Assembly (NCBI GenBank): GCA_029250425.1
Contig: JAQXFF010000151.1
Coordinates: 1-8,470 of the forward strand
Reading direction: 5' to 3'
From: Candidatus Thalassarchaeaceae archaeon
Lineage (GTDB): Archaea > Thermoplasmatota > Poseidoniia > Poseidoniales > Thalassarchaeaceae
DNA: 8,470 nt
The notes under the pieces are model-generated. The model did no database searches. It saw only the letters and a list, made by a program, of their open reading frames with translations, and was not told the DNA's origin. The position numbers were made by a program, and so were the translations under genes. Shown here piece after piece: positions 6,336 to 8,470 of the stretch; within the stretch, counting starts at the first letter, position 1; each line of letters opens with the position of its first letter.

Positions 6336-7604
6336 TCATCTGCGTGGTGGGCCGCGCTTTTTTGGACCGCCAGGAGGACCGCCACGCTTTGGTGGACCGC
6401 CTCTACTCGGAGGGCCACCTCTACCAGGTGGGCCACCAGGGCCACCTCGACTTGGAGGACCACCAGGGCCACCTCGACTTGGAGGGCCGCCTCTACTCGG
6501 AGGGCCACCACCTGGGCCACCTCGACTTGGAGGACCTCCTCTACTCGGAGGACCACCACCGGGGCCACCTCGACTTGGAGGGCCACCAGGGCCACCTCGA
6601 TTTGGACCTCTTGGAGGACCTCCTCTACTAGGTGGTCCACCTCCTGGGCCATCATCGACCTCATCTTCGTCATCATCTTCGAACATTGCTCCGCAACTTG
6701 GGCAAGCGGGATCCGATTCCATCACTGGATAATGACCACAAGCCTCGCAAGCGAATTTTTCTTCTTCGTCCTCGACCTCTTCTTCTTCTGGTGCATCGCC
6801 CCATACATGGGAAACTTCACCCTCATTAGAAGAGAATAAAACCACAGAGACTGATAGTTCAAGTCCTTTGAGAGCAACCTCAGTTTGGATTGCATGTGAA
6901 AAAGCATTGGAAAGGTCTGATGGTGTATCTAAGACCCTACCATCATCAATGTAAGTGACATTGACTCTTACCATATCATCTTCCAAAGAGATTTGCGGAG
7001 ATTCAACTGCCACACCTCGCTTTCGTGCTACTCGGCGAACTGCAACCTCAGCCATTCTTCTCAGAAGGCCAACTGAAGGCCCATCCGTTGGGTCTGGAGG
7101 TGAATCGCCTAATGCATCTTCTAGGAAACGGGCTGCCCCTGATGCAACTGAATCTTCACGGCGCAGATGAGAAGGTAATTCAGAATTAACTTGGGAAAGA
7201 ACATCTGTGGCAGTTTGTTGATTCATAGAAAGCCACTCGTTGCGAGCTTCTGACTTATGTTCCTTTTCAGCATCGACCATTCGATCAACAATTTGGTTAG
7301 TTCCAGACATCGCACCACCAAAAGCATCAGACATATCGGCTGATGCGTTTCCAGTTGGAGTGGGTTCAGGGGCTGCGGTTTGGCCTGTTTTCATTTGAAA
7401 TGCTAACTGATTAAGGGTGTCGACATCCATCGCTTGAGGTGCTGGTTGACCAGTGGCATCGTCCTGTCCAGCGGACTGAACTGCTTGAGGAGTGACAACA
7501 CCAAAAGAACGTCCACCTGCATTTGACAAGTCTTGCCTTGCACCACACTCTGGGCAGAAAATTGAGTCATCGGGGATTTCATCTGAACATGATTGGCAGT
7601 CCAT
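6336..7604 (-). CDS. Unrecognised double zinc-ribbon protein with acidic segment and RGG/GGPP-repeat tail
   Basis: I do not recognise a characterised family for this 422-residue soluble protein. Residues 3-20 form an N-terminal zinc ribbon (C3xxC6, C17xxC20). A Gln/Ala/Pro-rich linker follows (about 35-100). Residues 150-265 look folded, with a basic amphipathic helix (about 178-197, RRMAEVAVRRVARKRG) and two alternating hydrophobic stretches (211-219, 248-257) that suggest beta strands. An acidic stretch (273-283) precedes a second zinc ribbon (C286xxC289, C301xxC304) and another acidic run (309-318). The last 104 residues are low complexity with 11 RGG motifs, mostly PPSRGGP, ending KKRGPPRR. 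RGG tails commonly bind RNA or drive condensation, and zinc ribbons bind nucleic acid or protein, so a nucleic-acid-associated role is plausible but inferred. No signal peptide or membrane segment is seen. The start ATG at 7604 has GGGGG seven bases upstream. Confidence 0.82.
   Translation of the reverse strand: MDCQSCSDEIPDDSIFCPECGARQDLSNAGGRSFGVVTPQAVQSAGQDDATGQPAPQAMDVDTLNQLAFQMKTGQTAAPEPTPTGNASADMSDAFGGAMSGTNQIVDRMVDAEKEHKSEARNEWLSMNQQTATDVLSQVNSELPSHLRREDSVASGAARFLEDALGDSPPDPTDGPSVGLLRRMAEVAVRRVARKRGVAVESPQISLEDDMVRVNVTYIDDGRVLDTPSDLSNAFSHAIQTEVALKGLELSVSVVLFSSNEGEVSHVWGDAPEEEEVEDEEEKFACEACGHYPVMESDPACPSCGAMFEDDDEDEVDDGPGGGPPSRGGPPRGPNRGGPGGPPSRGGPGGGPPSRGGPPSRGGPGGGPPSRGGPPSRGGPGGPPSRGGPGGPPGRGGPPSRGGPPKRGGPPGGPKKRGPPRR
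6376..6650 (-). repeat. In-frame minisatellite-like repeat encoding the RGG tail
   Basis: The + strand repeats GGGCCACCTCGACTTGGAGG at 6439-6458, 6466-6485, 6514-6533 and 6562-6581, with a variant starting at 6589. The intervals are 27, 48, 48 and 27 bases. A second interspersed unit, CTCTACTCGGAGG or a close variant, fills the longer intervals. All intervals are multiples of three, giving protein units of 9 (GGPPSRGGP) or 16 residues. Near-identity at DNA level points to recent duplication or conversion. Confidence 0.85.
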
Positions 7605-7806
7605 GGCTTAACCCCCTACAACCCTACGGGTTGCCCCCCTCAGTAAAAACCGTTGCCGCGTATGGATTTTGTTACAGGCCGTTTATCCGACGAAAGAAGT
7701 TCACTAAAACCAATACATTGAGCCAATAATAGCAGATTCTCATTACTTATTCAATGAACCATTGTAGAAAAGAAGAGATATCTGTATAGAGGTGACTCTG
7801 GTATAC
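7605..7806. other. Intergenic region between two - strand genes; leader and terminator signals only
   Basis: About 200 bp separate the zinc-ribbon gene start from the end of the isoprenoid synthase gene. It holds the leader hairpin and SD of the former and the putative terminator of the latter. The middle (about 7640-7760) is AT-rich and should contain the promoter of the zinc-ribbon gene, but I could not pick out a clear TATA box. No small gene with a credible start site was seen. Confidence 0.4.
7610..7633 (-). promoter_or_regulatory. 5'-leader hairpin and Shine-Dalgarno site of the zinc-ribbon gene
   Basis: On the - strand, CAACCC-GTA-GGGTTG (7633 to 7619) is a perfect 6-bp hairpin with a three-base loop. 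It ends two bases before GGGGG (7616-7612), the likely SD, seven bases from the ATG. The same AACCC could instead pair with GGGTT at 7614-7610, which would occlude the SD. Two exclusive pairings are therefore possible. The elements are visible; regulation is inferred. Confidence 0.4.
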
Positions 7807-7817
7807 TTAGGAGTCAC
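7764..7817 (-). terminator. Putative terminator of the squalene/phytoene synthase-family gene
   Basis: GTGACTC (7792-7798) and GAGTCAC (7811-7817) form a perfect 7-bp inverted repeat with a 12-base loop containing the TAA stop (7807-7809). Downstream on the - strand lies a pyrimidine-rich run, TATCTCTTCTTTTCTAC (7780 to 7764). Archaeal termination depends mainly on T-rich tracts, so the run is the more relevant element. The hairpin may instead protect the 3' end or be an operator-like dyad. Confidence 0.4.
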
Positions 7818-8470
7818 GATTGGCCTGTAAAAGTTTCATGCTTTTTTTCCGTGAGAACATTGCCCATAGTGTCTTGTTCTTCAATCGCTTTATTTCAGGT
7901 CGTAATACCTTAACCCGGTTATCTGCATCAAGAACATTTTGAGAGCCTAGCAATGTCAGAGTTCTCTGCCCAATAAGGACTGGTAACATACAAGCGGCTC
8001 TAAGTCTAAATTGGCGCTTTGGTAACAACCTAATGTATTCAACCGCAGCATCCAAATGCCCCCAAGCCAAATCAAGATAAATATCGTAAAGTGGTCGGAA
8101 TTTTTCCATATTTTGCAGGTCCTGTAAATCACTTGGAACTAGGTCATAACTTGTCATTGAATCAATTGGAATGTAGCACCTACCTAAAGCCAAATCAGCA
8201 GGGATATCTCGTAAAATATTAATCAGTTGTAATGCCTTACCAAAACGCACGCCATGTTCAAACATTAGTTTCTCTGTATCTTCTTCGGCATTGATACAAT
8301 GAGCCAACGACATCTGAGTCCAAAATTCCCCGACACAACCAGCCACTCGGTAAGTATAATCATCTAGTTCATTATCGTCAGATAGAGGTGTTATTGCGCC
8401 TTTTTCAACATTTCCAAAGCGTTGTAAATCAAGAGTTTGGCCGCTAACAATTGTATCCAAACATTGTCTG
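7807..8470 (-). CDS. Squalene/phytoene synthase-family protein, N-terminus missing (runs off the window)
   Basis: The last 221 or so residues of a head-to-head prenyl diphosphate synthase, the class that condenses two farnesyl or geranylgeranyl diphosphates into squalene or phytoene. Visible motifs, in order, are SGQTLDLQRF near the left edge of the protein, DDYTYRVAGCVGEFW (the conserved Y-x-x-V-A-G-x-V-G block), and the second Asp-rich site LINILRDIPADLALGRCYIP (a DxxxD motif). A C-terminal RQFRLRAACMLPVLIGQRTL block is typical of squalene-synthase-like members. The frame stays open through base 8470 (upstream residues RQC precede LDTIV), and a TTG at 8460 is not a credible start because roughly 100 residues, including the first Asp-rich motif, must lie outside. 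The product could feed carotenoid/retinal or squalene-type lipids. The charged, Lys-rich tail ends NRDS. Confidence 0.88.
   Translation of the reverse strand, partial: RQCLDTIVSGQTLDLQRFGNVEKGAITPLSDDNELDDYTYRVAGCVGEFWTQMSLAHCINAEEDTEKLMFEHGVRFGKALQLINILRDIPADLALGRCYIPIDSMTSYDLVPSDLQDLQNMEKFRPLYDIYLDLAWGHLDAAVEYIRLLPKRQFRLRAACMLPVLIGQRTLTLLGSQNVLDADNRVKVLRPEIKRLKNKTLWAMFSRKKSMKLLQANRDS

Noticed and set aside
6376..6650. The repeat cluster as a possible CRISPR array
   Set aside because: Repeat and interval are both in-frame coding sequence, units are degenerate, and the intervals are themselves repeats rather than unique spacers.
6299..6676. Second - strand frame across the repeat, giving a Val/Ala/Glu/Leu-rich repeat protein
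   Set aside because: It is a frame-shifted reading of the same repetitive DNA; low complexity keeps all frames open here.
6306..6839. 177-codon + strand frame opposite the zinc-ribbon gene, with a Thr/Arg/Trp-rich repetitive translation
   Set aside because: The repeats are the antisense reading of the RGG-tail codons; the - strand frame has two zinc ribbons and a proper start with an SD.
7523..7729. 68-codon + strand frame near the zinc-ribbon start
   Set aside because: Mostly antisense to the zinc-ribbon N-terminus, with no ribosome binding site and no recognisable protein features.

Overview
The window looks like a piece of an archaeal chromosome of moderate GC, most likely a marine planktonic euryarchaeon such as Marine Group II (Poseidoniales). 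The support is an archaeal-type triosephosphate isomerase of 222 residues, a signal peptide with a lipobox on a subtilase, short intergenic regions, and ribosome binding sites of the GGAGGTG type. The lineage is an inference from gene content; there is no rRNA or other phylogenetic marker here.

Layout from left to right. At 1-153 (+) is the 3' end of a gene whose product ends in a membrane segment. It converges on a lipid-anchored subtilisin-family protease (255-1481, -). That gene is divergent from triosephosphate isomerase tpiA (1617-2285, +), which converges, with a 19-bp gap, on a sugar-nucleotide pyrophosphorylase (2305-3312, -). The pyrophosphorylase is divergent from the sucC-sucD pair (3450-5581, +), which encodes both subunits of succinyl-CoA synthetase with stop and start overlapping by one base. 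A LysE/RhtB-family exporter follows (5661-6290, +). It converges on an unrecognised protein with two zinc ribbons, an acidic segment and a 100-residue RGG/GGPP tail (6336-7604, -). The right end is a squalene/phytoene synthase-family gene (7807-8470, -) that runs off the window. No tRNA, rRNA, CRISPR array, insertion sequence or integrase was seen.

Most of the content is housekeeping: glycolysis (TIM), the TCA cycle (SucCD), sugar activation, amino-acid export and isoprenoid condensation. The pyrophosphorylase could supply activated sugar for surface glycans, and the adjacent secreted protease carries seven N-glycosylation sequons, but a functional link is only inference.

The one gene that resists assignment is the zinc-ribbon/RGG-tail protein. 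Its tail is encoded by an internally repetitive minisatellite, and its 5' leader can form two mutually exclusive short hairpins, one of which would cover the ribosome binding site. I saw no clear defence, mobile or other multi-gene novel system.
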